A program made the translations under genes and the position numbers. Positions 36,116-44,642 of a DNA stretch of 64,000 bases are shown one piece after another. The notes beneath the pieces are model-generated. The model searched no databases, had not been told where the DNA came from, and worked only from the letters and a program-made list of their open reading frames with translations. The stretch spans positions 153,404 through 217,403 of the forward strand of contig JAVUPY010000017.1 in NCBI GenBank assembly GCA_032252755.1. The letters run 5' to 3'. The stretch comes from Terriglobia bacterium (GTDB lineage: Bacteria; Acidobacteriota; Terriglobia; Terriglobales; Acidobacteriaceae). Position 1 is the first letter of the stretch. Each line of letters opens with the position of its first letter.

Positions 36116-37555
36116 CTACTCCTGTTTCTCAATCAGCCAGCCGAGCCATTCCGCAAACCGTTCCCAAAGCGAGCGATTCTTCCACCGCTCGTACGTTTGC
36201 CGCTGCGACTTTGCGAGGTCCTGGTTAAACTGCTGCTCCAGTGTCGCGGCCAGTTGCGGGTCGAGTACTGCGAGGTTGACCTCGTCGTTCAGACCGAAGG
36301 AGCGGTTGTCCATGTTGGTGGTTCCGACGATGCTCCACAGGTCATCTACGACCATGATCTTCGCGTGAATCATCGAGGGCTGATACTCGTAGATCTCGAC
36401 GCCGGCCTGCAGCAGCGGGCCGTACGATCCGCGGCTCGAACTGCGGGTCATAAGGTGATCGCTCTTGCTGCCCGGAACGAGAATGCGCACGGTGACGCCG
36501 CGCTTGCGGGCAGTCAGCAGATCCCGCGTCAGGCTCTTATCCGGGAGAAAGTACGGGGTAGTGATCTGGATGCTCTTGTGGGCGCTTGCCATCAGCGTCT
36601 GGAAGAGCACGCGCGCCGGGGTTGAACCCCCCTCGGACGGCGAACTCGGCATTACCAGGATTGTGGTCTCCCCTGCTTCGGGTTCCGCGGGGAAGAACTT
36701 CTCGCCGGCGATCAACTCTCCCGAAGCTTCAAGCCAGTTCTCCAGGAAGACTCCCTCAATGGAGCGCACCGCTTCTCCGCGCACGCGAAACATCTCGTCG
36801 CGCCATCGCGGATGCTTTGGCGGCCGATCGTAGTACCAGTGATCGGCAATTCCCGCTCCGCCGACGAACGCCGTTGCCGCATCGACGATCAGCACTTCGC
36901 GGTGCGTGCGATTGTTCGACTTCATCCAGGTGTTCCAGCGCAGCGGGTGATAGAACTCCATCTTTCCGCCAGCCTTGCGCAGGTCGTTGAAGTACCGCTT
37001 CGGCGTGGAGAAGCTGCCCATTGCGTCGACGACCACCCGAACCTGAACTCCCGCGCGGGCGCGGTCCGTGAGCACCTGGAGCACCTGGCGGGAGACATCG
37101 CCGCGATGGAAGATGTAGGCCTCCATGTTGATGGTGGAACGCGCGTTGCGAATGGCGTCGAGTTCGGCAGCGTAGAAGTGGTCGCCGTTGGGAATCGGGT
37201 CGATGGAATTGGAGTGAGTGATGCGCGCTCCGGTCATCGCCTGCAGTTCGTGGATGTAGAGATCGGAATCGAGCGGAGCGGTGGGAGCGGCGGTCAGCTT
37301 ATAGTCAGGCCCGGGCGCGAACAGGGCCGCGATGATCCAGCCCAGGATTAGGAGAATGGCGACAATCGCGACCGTCCGCAGCACACGCGAGCGGTCGAAT
37401 TCCTCCCGGAGCTTGGCATCGAATTCGGTCGATGGCTTCGGCAGCTCGGCGAGGGAGGACTTCTGCGGTTTCGGCCGCCGCTTCGGCTTCGTAGGCACCT
37501 GAAGTGAGATGAGGGCAGAGAGGTGGGGAGATGTAGCGGCGAACAGCAACGGCAA
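36116..37555 (-). CDS. Phospholipase D-family cardiolipin synthase-like protein
   Basis: Membrane-anchored PLD superfamily enzyme, 479 residues: basic N-terminus, transmembrane helix 61-81, then two PLD domains. The second catalytic motif is canonical, HAKIMVVD (397-404), followed by GTTNMDNRSF. The first is THREVLIVD (217-225), in which the expected Lys of HxKx4D is Glu220. Cardiolipin synthases of this fold join two phosphatidylglycerols or related lipids. The gene lies downstream of clpX on the same strand with 67 bases between, but is functionally unrelated. Phospholipase activity instead of synthase cannot be excluded. Confidence 0.83.
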   Translation of the reverse strand: MPLLFAATSPHLSALISLQVPTKPKRRPKPQKSSLAELPKPSTEFDAKLREEFDRSRVLRTVAIVAILLILGWIIAALFAPGPDYKLTAAPTAPLDSDLYIHELQAMTGARITHSNSIDPIPNGDHFYAAELDAIRNARSTINMEAYIFHRGDVSRQVLQVLTDRARAGVQVRVVVDAMGSFSTPKRYFNDLRKAGGKMEFYHPLRWNTWMKSNNRTHREVLIVDAATAFVGGAGIADHWYYDRPPKHPRWRDEMFRVRGEAVRSIEGVFLENWLEASGELIAGEKFFPAEPEAGETTILVMPSSPSEGGSTPARVLFQTLMASAHKSIQITTPYFLPDKSLTRDLLTARKRGVTVRILVPGSKSDHLMTRSSSRGSYGPLLQAGVEIYEYQPSMIHAKIMVVDDLWSIVGTTNMDNRSFGLNDEVNLAVLDPQLAATLEQQFNQDLAKSQRQTYERWKNRSLWERFAEWLGWLIEKQE

Positions 37556-37622
37556 AACGGCAGAACGACAAAACTGAAGGCCGCGAAGTTCGCGGCCTTG
37601 AACGTCTGAAAATGCTGGATTT

Positions 37623-38897
37623 CTATCCCGCCTTTTCCAGCATGGCCAGCGAGACGTCGCGTTTCTCGACCATTTCGCGAGTGACCTCGAACTCTTTCAC
37701 CTTCTTCTGGCTGGGCAGGTGATACATCAGGTCGAGCATGAGTTCTTCGAGGATCATGCGGAGGCCGCGAGCGCCGACCTTGCGGTTGAGGGCTTCGTGG
37801 GCGATGGCGTGGAGGGCGTCGTCGGTGAACTTGAGCTTCACGTTCTCGAACTCGAACAGCCGCTGATACTGCTTGGTGATAGCGTTGCGCGGGCGCGTGA
37901 GGATTTCGACGAGCGCGGCTTCATCGAGATCGCTGAGGATGCCGACGACGGGCATGCGGCCGACGAACTCGGGGATGAGGCCGAACTTGATGAGGTCCTG
38001 CGGTTCCGCCTGCGCCAGCAGTTCGGTGTCGCGCTTGTTGGTGGTTGGAACCTGCTTGGCGTCCTTTTCCTCTTCGGCGCGGAAGCCCATGGCTTTCTTG
38101 CCGACGCGGCGTCCAATGATGCGTTCGAGGCCGACGAATGCACCACCGCAGATGAACAGGATATTCGTGGTATCGACTGGGGTGAACTCCTGGTGCGGAT
38201 GTTTGCGTCCGCCCTGCGGCGGAACGTTTGCGACGGTGCCTTCGAGAATCTTGAGGAGCGCCTGCTGGACGCCTTCGCCGCTGACGTCGCGAGTGATGGA
38301 CGGGTTCTCGTCCTTGCGTCCGATCTTGTCGATCTCGTCGATATAGATGATTCCGGTCTGGGCGCGGCTGACGTCGCCGTCGGCGGCCTGGAGCAGCTTA
38401 AGAATAATGTTCTCGACGTCTTCGCCGACGTAGCCGGCTTCGGTCAGCGTGGTGGCATCGACAATGGCGAAGGGAACGTCGAGCATCTTGGCCAGCGTCT
38501 GCGCGAGGAGCGTCTTGCCGGTTCCGGTGGGTCCGATGAGCAGGATGTTGGATTTCTGGAGCTCGATTTCGCTGTTGCGCTGCCGGTTCATGAAGACGCG
38601 CTTGTAGTGGTTGTAAACAGCCACGGCGAGCTTCTTCTTGGTCTGCTCCTGGCCAATCACGTATTCGTCGAGGAAGGTTTTTACCTCCTGCGGCTTGGGT
38701 AAGTGCGTGGGCGACGGACCGGCGGCGGTTTCGGTGCGGTCGTCTTCCAGGATGGAGTTGCAGACGGCGACGCACTCGTCGCAGATATAGGCGCGCGGAT
38801 AATCGCTCGGGGATGAAATGAGCTTGGCTACGGCGTCCTGCGATTTGTGGCAGAACGAGCAGCGTAGAACTTCGTCTGAACCGGACCTCGATCTCAC
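37623..38897 (-). CDS. clpX: ATP-dependent Clp protease ATP-binding subunit ClpX
   Basis: AAA+ unfoldase that feeds tagged proteins to ClpP. 424 residues: N-terminal C4 zinc finger Cys13-x2-Cys16 ... Cys39-x2-Cys42, Walker [18 protein letters not shown] pore loop, Walker [14 protein letters not shown], the ClpP-docking IGRR-side loop region ([17 protein letters not shown]), and [14 protein letters not shown] sensor 2. Start is GTG with AGGAG seven bases upstream. It is third in tig-clpP-clpX, separated from clpP by 299 bases that hold two hairpins, so it may also have its own promoter. Confidence 0.96.
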   Translation of the reverse strand: MRSRSGSDEVLRCSFCHKSQDAVAKLISSPSDYPRAYICDECVAVCNSILEDDRTETAAGPSPTHLPKPQEVKTFLDEYVIGQEQTKKKLAVAVYNHYKRVFMNRQRNSEIELQKSNILLIGPTGTGKTLLAQTLAKMLDVPFAIVDATTLTEAGYVGEDVENIILKLLQAADGDVSRAQTGIIYIDEIDKIGRKDENPSITRDVSGEGVQQALLKILEGTVANVPPQGGRKHPHQEFTPVDTTNILFICGGAFVGLERIIGRRVGKKAMGFRAEEEKDAKQVPTTNKRDTELLAQAEPQDLIKFGLIPEFVGRMPVVGILSDLDEAALVEILTRPRNAITKQYQRLFEFENVKLKFTDDALHAIAHEALNRKVGARGLRMILEELMLDLMYHLPSQKKVKEFEVTREMVEKRDVSLAMLEKAG

Positions 38898-39111
38898 AGA
38901 AGACTCCTAACCACAATGCGCTCCCCGTAAAGCGCTCTTTCCCGGGGTCCTTAGGGCCGATCAAGAAAGCCCTTGCAACAATGTTCGACTCAGCTTACTC
39001 CAACTACAATCCAACAAAAGACCTAGTTACGAAAAACGGTGGTTACCAAGGTTACATGTTCCCTCGGGAGTAACCTCGGGGGCTGAAGCTTGCTTTCCAC
39101 TTACTCGGTGC

Positions 39112-39170
39112 GGCACGGCCGAAGCCGTGCCCCTTCCCGCTAACCCTTTGCTGCAGGCCCAAAGGCCTGC
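39112..39170. repeat. Two hairpins between clpP and clpX
   Basis: GGCACGGC-CGAA-GCCGTGCC (39112-39131) and GCAGGCC-CAAA-GGCCTGC (39153-39170), both perfect stems with tetraloops, downstream of clpP on its strand. No T-run, so they may be mRNA-stabilising or partial terminators. A related GGCTGAAGCC hairpin occurs near 51115. Confidence 0.6.
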
Positions 39171-39196
39171 TCCACCCACGACCAATCAACCGAAGC

Positions 39197-39781
39197 CTAC
39201 TTATGCTTGTAGATGATCTCGTCGATGATGCCGTACTCCTTGGACTGCGCGGCGTTCATGATGAAATCACGCTCTACGTCCTTTTCTACCTTTTCCAGCG
39301 GCTGATTGCAGTGCTTCGATAACAGGCTGTTTGTGATCTCCCTCATACGCAAAATCTCGCGGGCGTGTATGTCGATGTCGGTGGCCTGACCGGAAAGCCC
39401 TGACATGAGGGGCTGGTGAATCAGGATGCGAGAGGTCGGAAGGGAGAACCGCTTGCCGGCAGCGCCTCCGGCCAGGAGAAGCGCGGCCATCGAGGCGGCC
39501 TGTCCGATGCAGATGGTCGAAACGTCGGGCCGGATGAACTGCATGGTGTCGTAGATGGCCATTCCCGCGGTGATGGAACCGCCCGGCGAGTTGATGTAGA
39601 GCGAGATATCCTTTTCCGGATCTTCGGCTTCAAGAAAAAGGAGTTGCGCGATCACCAGGTTGGCGACGTTGTCGTCGATAGGAGTACCGATGAAGATGAT
39701 GTTCTCCCGGAGCAGACGGGAGTAAATGTCGTACGCGCGCTCGCCCCTGCTGGTTTGTTCGATCACCATGGGCACAAGCAT
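39197..39781 (-). CDS. clpP: ATP-dependent Clp protease proteolytic subunit ClpP
   Basis: Serine peptidase forming the double-ring proteolytic chamber. 194 residues: catalytic Ser97 in [11 protein letters not shown], His122 in [11 protein letters not shown], and Asp in [10 protein letters not shown] near 172. Length is the usual about 195. It lies 54 bases after tig and upstream of clpX, the common bacterial order. The tig-clpP gap contains two short hairpins. Assignment is secure. Confidence 0.97.
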   Translation of the reverse strand: MLVPMVIEQTSRGERAYDIYSRLLRENIIFIGTPIDDNVANLVIAQLLFLEAEDPEKDISLYINSPGGSITAGMAIYDTMQFIRPDVSTICIGQAASMAALLLAGGAAGKRFSLPTSRILIHQPLMSGLSGQATDIDIHAREILRMREITNSLLSKHCNQPLEKVEKDVERDFIMNAAQSKEYGIIDEIIYKHK

Positions 39782-39800
39782 AGGTTCGGCTCCTTTGGCG

Positions 39801-39846
39801 CCCTGAGCAAGTGGTTCAGGGCTGGTAAAGGCCCGCTAAGCGGGCC
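39801..39846. repeat. Two short hairpins in the tig-clpP gap
   Basis: CCCTGA (39801-39806) pairs with TCAGGG (39816-39821); GGCCCGC-TAA-GCGGGCC (39830-39846) overlaps the tig stop. They could attenuate or process the tig-clpP transcript. Confidence 0.45.
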
Positions 39847-41122
39847 GGCGATATAGGAAGTCGAGGGCTTTATCGTTCCGAATTCTGGTGCGGATTCTAT
39901 CCAGACCACCATTTTCCGTCAAACGGTGACGGACCTCGTCGAGCGGTTGCTGCGACTGGCGGGCAACGGCTTCGATTTCGCGATCGACATCGGCATCTGG
40001 AACTTCAATCTTTTCGGCGTCGGCAATCTTATCCAAAATTAAAGATGCTTTCACCTCACGGCGCGCAGCTTCACGCTGACCTTCACGCAGGCGACCCCAG
40101 TCCATTTTGCGCAAGTCCTCGACCTTCATTCCCTGGGCGGCCAGGGCACGCATGCCACGCTCCAGGCGAGTGTCGACTTGGCTTTCGACAAGCGACTCGG
40201 GGATTGCGAACTCATAACGATTGACGAGGTCTTCGACGAGCTTGTCCTTGGCTTTGTGCTCCGCCTGATGATCCTTTTCGGCCTGCAGGCTTTCGCGAAT
40301 GCGAGTACGGAGCTCCTCGATCGTGTTGAGTTCGGCGCCGAGTTCCTTCGCGAATTCGTCGTTGAGTTCTGGAAGGGACTTCTTCTTGAGACCCTTTACC
40401 GTGACCTTATAGTGGACGGTCTTGCCGGCGAGGCGCTGGTCGCCATAGTCGTCGGCATACTTGACGTCGAAGGTCTTCTCTTCCCCGGCCTTCATGCCGC
40501 GGAGGTTCTCGGTGAATTCAGGAATGGTATTGGCACCGGCGATCTCGACGAGGACTTCGGGAATGTCGACGGGCTTGGCACCTTCTTCTTCGGAGGTTCC
40601 GGTGAAGCCGGCTTGGGCGAAGTCGCCGTCCTGGAGGGCCCGGCCTTCGTCCATGTTCTCGTATGTGGCGTGCTGCTCGCGGAGATTGTCGAGAGCTTTC
40701 TGGACGTCGTCATCGGTGACGGTTGTGTCTTCTTTCTCGGCACGGAGTTCCTGGTAGCCGGGGACATCGAACTCGGGAAGGATCTCGAACGAGGCCTTGA
40801 AAGTCAGCGGCTCGCCTTCGTGCATATGCAGATCGACGATCTTGGGCTGGGAGACAGGCGAGAGATTCTGTTTCGCGGTTTCCTGGCGCAGGTAACGCGG
40901 CACGAGCGACTCGAGGATCTCCTGGTTGACGTCTTCGGAGAAGCGTTGGCGAATGATGGACGCAGGCACTTTGCCCTTGCGGAAGCCGGGTACCTTGGCG
41001 AAGCGGGAGTACTTGGCGAGAACAGCGTCGCGCTCTTTCTGGACGGTCTCGGCGGGGATTTCAACGGAAATCTCGCGGAGACAAGGGTTAGTAACTTCGG
41101 TATTCGTATCGGTTGTGGTCAA
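39836..41122 (-). CDS. tig: Trigger factor
   Basis: Ribosome-bound chaperone and peptidyl-prolyl isomerase. 428 residues: the ribosome-docking loop VPGFRKGKVPAS at 44-55 is the canonical GFRxGKxP, followed by the FKBP-type PPIase domain (about 155-245; GDFAQAGFTG, FDVKYADDYGDQRLAGK) and the helical C-terminal arms (VNRYEFAIPESLVESQVDTR). The start is TTG with GAAGG seven bases before it; no ATG is in frame nearby. First gene of tig-clpP-clpX. Confidence 0.96.
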   Translation of the reverse strand: MTTTDTNTEVTNPCLREISVEIPAETVQKERDAVLAKYSRFAKVPGFRKGKVPASIIRQRFSEDVNQEILESLVPRYLRQETAKQNLSPVSQPKIVDLHMHEGEPLTFKASFEILPEFDVPGYQELRAEKEDTTVTDDDVQKALDNLREQHATYENMDEGRALQDGDFAQAGFTGTSEEEGAKPVDIPEVLVEIAGANTIPEFTENLRGMKAGEEKTFDVKYADDYGDQRLAGKTVHYKVTVKGLKKKSLPELNDEFAKELGAELNTIEELRTRIRESLQAEKDHQAEHKAKDKLVEDLVNRYEFAIPESLVESQVDTRLERGMRALAAQGMKVEDLRKMDWGRLREGQREAARREVKASLILDKIADAEKIEVPDADVDREIEAVARQSQQPLDEVRHRLTENGGLDRIRTRIRNDKALDFLYRRPA

Positions 41123-41525
41123 GGAAAAGCCTTCAGGAAAAAGTTCCGTGCCGGAAAGGTTCCGGCGTCAAGCTGCGAGGTGCTGGCCCACAGGTCAGGA
41201 TCCATACAACTTGGCAAAAGAACAGTTTAAGAGACCGGATGGAAAGCGGTCAAACGGCGAGGAAACTCGTGACTGACGGTTGCTGGTTCAAGGTTCTTGG
41301 TTCTTCCGGGGCGATTGAGTGCTGGATTCCTCTTCTGTAGTTGGATGGGCCAGAAAAGACCGCTGTTGGCGGGGGAACTTGCGAATCGGGGAGCAGTTTG
41401 CGAATTGAGGAAGTCCGGAGAGAGCTGTCTGGGGCCTGTGGTGCCCACATCTGCTGACTGCGGCAGATGTGGGGCACGGGGAAGACGTGGGACACGGACT
41501 GGCTTCTATATGGGAGAATTCAGGG
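41123..41525. other. Divergent spacer upstream of tig
   Basis: 403 bases containing promoters for tig and for the small ABM-like gene (neither obvious by eye) and copy 2 of the dispersed palindrome. No credible gene. Confidence 0.4.
41440..41478. repeat. Dispersed palindromic repeat, copy 2
   Basis: GGTGCCCACATCTGC-TGACTGCG-GCAGATGTGGGGCAC: nearly perfect 14-base arms with one bulged G. Best-conserved copy of the family, close to the 41526 gene start. Confidence 0.7.
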
Positions 41526-41825
41526 ATGGTGAAGATCGTTTGGGAGTTCCAGGTAAGACCGGGGCGAGAGGAAGAGTTCGAGCTCTTCTACAACGGCGAG
41601 GGTTTGTGGGCGATGCTGTTTCGCAAGAGTCCGGATTATTTCGGGACGAAGCTGATGCGGGATATGAATGCTCCGGGCCGGTATCTTACGGTGGATAAGT
41701 GGGATTCCCCGCACGCGTTCCCGGAGTTCAAGAAGACGGTGGAGTTCGAGTACAACGCAATCGATCGGAAGTGCGGGGAGTTGACGGAGAGTGAGAAGCT
41801 GGTGGGGGTGTTTGAGGAGATTTAA
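41526..41825 (+). CDS. Small ABM-type (dimeric alpha-beta barrel) protein
   Basis: 99 residues from ATG at 41526 (VKIVWEFQVRPGREEEFELF), with FRKSPDYFGTKLMRD and YLTVDKWDSPHAFPEFK. The strand-helix layout and the central VDKWDS phrase fit antibiotic-biosynthesis-monooxygenase-like ferredoxin-fold proteins, which dimerise around a small ligand; some are heme oxygenases or monooxygenases, many have no known role. GGGAG is ten bases before the ATG; the in-frame extension to 41469 runs into the repeat. Convergent with the Ntn-hydrolase gene across a large inverted repeat. Confidence 0.7.
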   Translation: MVKIVWEFQVRPGREEEFELFYNGEGLWAMLFRKSPDYFGTKLMRDMNAPGRYLTVDKWDSPHAFPEFKKTVEFEYNAIDRKCGELTESEKLVGVFEEI

Positions 41826-41855
41826 CGCAGGTCCCAGGTTTCGCTCAGAACCGGC

Positions 41856-41990
41856 TCACCACAGAGACACCGAGGCACACAGGAACTCAGTCATAAAAGC
41901 CCAATGAACAAAGGCACGGAATCGAATTCCGTGCCTGTTCCATTTGCAGTTATTGTCAGAGTCTCTGTGCCTCTGTGCCTCTGTGGTGAA
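41856..41990. repeat. Large inverted repeat with CACAGAG-type arms and central hairpin
   Basis: Left arm TCACCACAGAGACACCGAGG (from 41856) and right arm (reverse complement TTCACCACAGAGGCACAGAG, ending at 41990) are imperfect inverted copies of about 33 bases. Between them is a perfect hairpin AGGCACGGAAT-CGA-ATTCCGTGCCT (41912-41936). It lies between two convergent genes. Confidence 0.75.
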
Positions 41991-42012
41991 TTGTCCTACG
42001 TTCCACCACTCA

Positions 42013-43446
42013 CTATTTCTTTTCTCCGGCTTTGAATTCGGTCCAGGGGCCGGCTTTCATGTCGGTGAGATAGGGCTTCTGCCAATTGTATTCAGGGTGG
42101 GCCTGCAGGAATTTTGAGGCAATGAAATCGGCGCCGCAGTTGTGGCCGCGGCGGGCGACGAAGCTCATGTTCTTTTCCATCGACGCGTCCATGGCCTTGC
42201 CCTGCACGGTGCCACCCGGATGGAATTTGCCCCAGCCCCACTGGGGAATGCCGCGGGGCGAATCTTCAACGTGCCCGCAAAGGGTGCGCTCGTCGGGATC
42301 GATCTTCTTCTCGAAGGTGTCGTAGTGGTCGGCAAGGAACTGTTGCGCCAAAGCGGCATCGATTTTCCCTTTGTTCTTCGTCATCAGTTCGTCCCAGCGG
42401 ATATGTCGTGCATTCGGGGAGGTCGACTTGTCATTGACGTCGAACTCGGGAGCTTCGTCGCGAATCAATTCGGGGTCGCTGGGGAAGTTGGAGCCGACGA
42501 GATAGCCGTCCTTCGTCCGCCAGACGCGATGGTGTTTCAGTCCCTCTTCGAATCGGGCAGCTTCGCCGGTCTTGTAGTCGGCGAGCAGCCAATCGTTGGC
42601 GTAGCCGCCATTGTTGCCGTCGAGCATGATCTTCACGTAGTCGTCGATCGAGGTTGCGTACTGGATGGCTTTGCGCGAGCGCATGAACTCTGGCTTGCCA
42701 TTGGGATCGAAGCCTTCGAACTGCGTGATGGTGGTTTCAGTGACCGCAAGGCCGGCGTCATTGACGACGAAGTCGTCGTCGCTGGTGATGATGCCCGGAA
42801 AGCCGTCCATCAGCATGTGGTGGCCGGACTTGGGAACGATGTCGAAGATGATGCGCCAGCGCGCGCCGGGAATGACACTGGTCCAGTTGTTGTGCGCGAT
42901 GACCGGCTTGCCGTCCTTCGTGTAGGAACCTGTAGCGACAAAGGCGGAGCAATTGCCGGGCGCGACAAGGCCGGGCGTGAGTTCGGCGTGCTGCTGCTTT
43001 TCAAGCCACGGAATGTAGTAGTCGGGGATCTCTTCAAAGGCGTTGAGCGCGACGACGTCGTAGACGTCCATGTTCACGCCCTTGTCGTGGAGGCCGTCGG
43101 CGATGCCCTGCAGTTCCTGCCGATACTCCTCGTCGATGTGCGGCCAGAGGATGTTCTTCGCGGTGTCACGGAAGAAGTTCCAGTCGCGCTTGGTGCGGCG
43201 TGTGTCCTGGAAACGAATTGCTTCGAAGGCGTCCTTGATTTCAGGCGCGAGCAGAGTGCCGTGCTGGTAGCCGATGTCATGAGGAGCGCCCTGGAGATGG
43301 ACGTAGATCCAGCCGCCTTTTTCGAAGCGCCATGCGTTCTTGAAGACGTCGTTGTTTTGCGATTTCGGAGCGCTGGCGCCTACGAGGAAAAGTGCGAGTC
43401 CGCATAGGCCAAGGGTCGCAAGCACACTAAGAAGACGAGATGACAT
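42013..43446 (-). CDS. Exported Ntn-hydrolase, C45 / phospholipase B-like
   Basis: 477 residues from ATG at 43446 with GGAGGAACC directly upstream; the longer frame is rejected. Signal peptide 1-28 (LLSVLATLGLCGLALFLVGA). The likely nucleophile is Cys in VAPGNCSAFVATG near 163, which autoprocessing would make N-terminal, followed by VIAHNNWTSVIPGARWR. This resembles C45 acyltransferase/hydrolases and lamina-ancestor/phospholipase B-like proteins. It could act as a periplasmic amidase or lipid hydrolase; substrate unknown. The gene ends with RRGHNCGADFIASKFLQAHP, also typical of PLBD proteins. Confidence 0.8.
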   Translation of the reverse strand: MSSRLLSVLATLGLCGLALFLVGASAPKSQNNDVFKNAWRFEKGGWIYVHLQGAPHDIGYQHGTLLAPEIKDAFEAIRFQDTRRTKRDWNFFRDTAKNILWPHIDEEYRQELQGIADGLHDKGVNMDVYDVVALNAFEEIPDYYIPWLEKQQHAELTPGLVAPGNCSAFVATGSYTKDGKPVIAHNNWTSVIPGARWRIIFDIVPKSGHHMLMDGFPGIITSDDDFVVNDAGLAVTETTITQFEGFDPNGKPEFMRSRKAIQYATSIDDYVKIMLDGNNGGYANDWLLADYKTGEAARFEEGLKHHRVWRTKDGYLVGSNFPSDPELIRDEAPEFDVNDKSTSPNARHIRWDELMTKNKGKIDAALAQQFLADHYDTFEKKIDPDERTLCGHVEDSPRGIPQWGWGKFHPGGTVQGKAMDASMEKNMSFVARRGHNCGADFIASKFLQAHPEYNWQKPYLTDMKAGPWTEFKAGEKK

Positions 43447-43578
43447 GGTTCCTCCGAGAGGGGAGAAGTTTAGTTCGGGAAAGATGGCGAAGACAAGAGC
43501 TTCGTCGATGGTGGCTGGTCGCTGGTGGGTGAATCCACGTTTGCGAAAGCGCGCGGATGTGGAGACGTTAAGTTTCGT

Positions 43579-43617
43579 GGTGCCCACGTCTGCTGACTGC
43601 GGCAGACGTGGCGCACC
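43579..43617. repeat. Dispersed palindromic repeat, copy 3
   Basis: GGTGCCCACGTCTGC-TGACTGCG-GCAGACGTGGCGCACC. The ACGTCTGC/GCAGACGT change is compensatory relative to copy 2 (both arms altered), which suggests the stem itself is kept. Located between the Ntn-hydrolase and the beta-propeller gene. Confidence 0.7.
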
Positions 43618-43636
43618 GGAAAACGCGAGTGGATCG

Positions 43637-44641
43637 CTACTTCTTGTACGAATACACCAGGATCATAAATGTTCCGGGCTTGATGCTGGGGCGGCGCTGA
43701 CCTTCGGCTGGTGGGCCGAATTCGGCCGTCGCCAGGTAGATGGTGTGCGTCTTCGGATCGAGTTCCATAGTACGGGCGCCGCGCGCGGTCTGCACGTTCT
43801 CGACGACTTCGTACTTGCCGTTCTTTTCGCCGACAACCGTTAGCGTTCCTTCCCCGTTGGAGGCGAACGCGTAATTCAGTCCGGGATCGTAACGATCGGC
43901 GTCGGTGCCGCCGCCGGTGGGAACGCTGGCGATTTCTGCGCCAGTTTTGGCGTTGAGGATGATCATCTTCTTGTCGCCGCACACGGCGAACAGGCGATCG
44001 GTTTTCTCGTCGAGGGCCAGGCCGGATGGCTCCTGGCAGCCGTTCAGTTTCCAGGTATTGACCTGCTTCCAGGTTTTGCTGTCGACGACGCCGATCTCGC
44101 CCTTGTCTTCTACGTTGACGTAGACGTGCGAACGATCGGAGGCGGCGAATTCCAGTTTGCCGCCGAGAGGCACGTCGGCGACGACTTTCAGGGTTGAGGG
44201 ATCGATCGCCATCATGTCATGGCTGCGCCCGTTCATCACGATCACGTGCTTCGAGTAACGATCGTAGATGATGGCATCGGGATTTTCGCCGACCTTGATA
44301 TCGGTTTTCTTGGCGAGCGTTTTCAGGTCGAACACGGTGACGGTTCCGGCGCGTCCATTGGTGCAGAAGCCGAGGCCTTTGTCCTGCACGAGAGCGGTAC
44401 CGTGGGCGCCTTCGGTTGGGATTTCGCCGATTTGCTTGCCGTTGGAGGCGTCTATGACGAGCACCTTGTCATTGTGCGCTGCGAAGAGGCGATGGCCGAC
44501 TGGATCGTAGAGCAGGTAGTCCCAGAAACCTTCGCCGCCGAGCGTCCACTTGGCGGTCTGCTGATAGTGCGTCTTTGAAGTTTGCGACACGGCCGAAACG
44601 GCCAAGAGCATCAGGACGATGACGAGGGTCAGCTTTTTCAT
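43637..44641 (-). CDS. YncE-like seven-bladed beta-propeller, exported
   Basis: 334 residues with signal peptide 1-19 (LTLVIVLMLLAVSAVSQ) and YVTN/YncE-style propeller repeats: DPVGHRLFAAHNDKVLVIDA, GRAGTVTVFDLKTLAKKTDI, SKHVIVMNGRSHDMMAIDPS, KTDRLFAVCGDKKMIILNAK. Such propellers bind ligands or partners outside the membrane; no enzyme motif is seen. The ATG follows the stop of the RND pump gene with one intervening base, so it is translationally coupled and last in the tolC-adaptor-RND operon. This pairing is unusual and suggests a periplasmic accessory of the pump. Confidence 0.83.
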   Translation of the reverse strand: MKKLTLVIVLMLLAVSAVSQTSKTHYQQTAKWTLGGEGFWDYLLYDPVGHRLFAAHNDKVLVIDASNGKQIGEIPTEGAHGTALVQDKGLGFCTNGRAGTVTVFDLKTLAKKTDIKVGENPDAIIYDRYSKHVIVMNGRSHDMMAIDPSTLKVVADVPLGGKLEFAASDRSHVYVNVEDKGEIGVVDSKTWKQVNTWKLNGCQEPSGLALDEKTDRLFAVCGDKKMIILNAKTGAEIASVPTGGGTDADRYDPGLNYAFASNGEGTLTVVGEKNGKYEVVENVQTARGARTMELDPKTHTIYLATAEFGPPAEGQRRPSIKPGTFMILVYSYKK

Positions 44642-44642
44642 C

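Noticed and set aside
37719..38702. 327-residue plus-strand open frame
   Set aside because: Antisense to clpX; composition (Glu/Asp/Val-rich with repeated LDE patterns) is the shadow of the clpX codons.
42142..43407. 421-residue plus-strand open frame
   Set aside because: Antisense to the Ntn-hydrolase; no ribosome site or recognisable domain.
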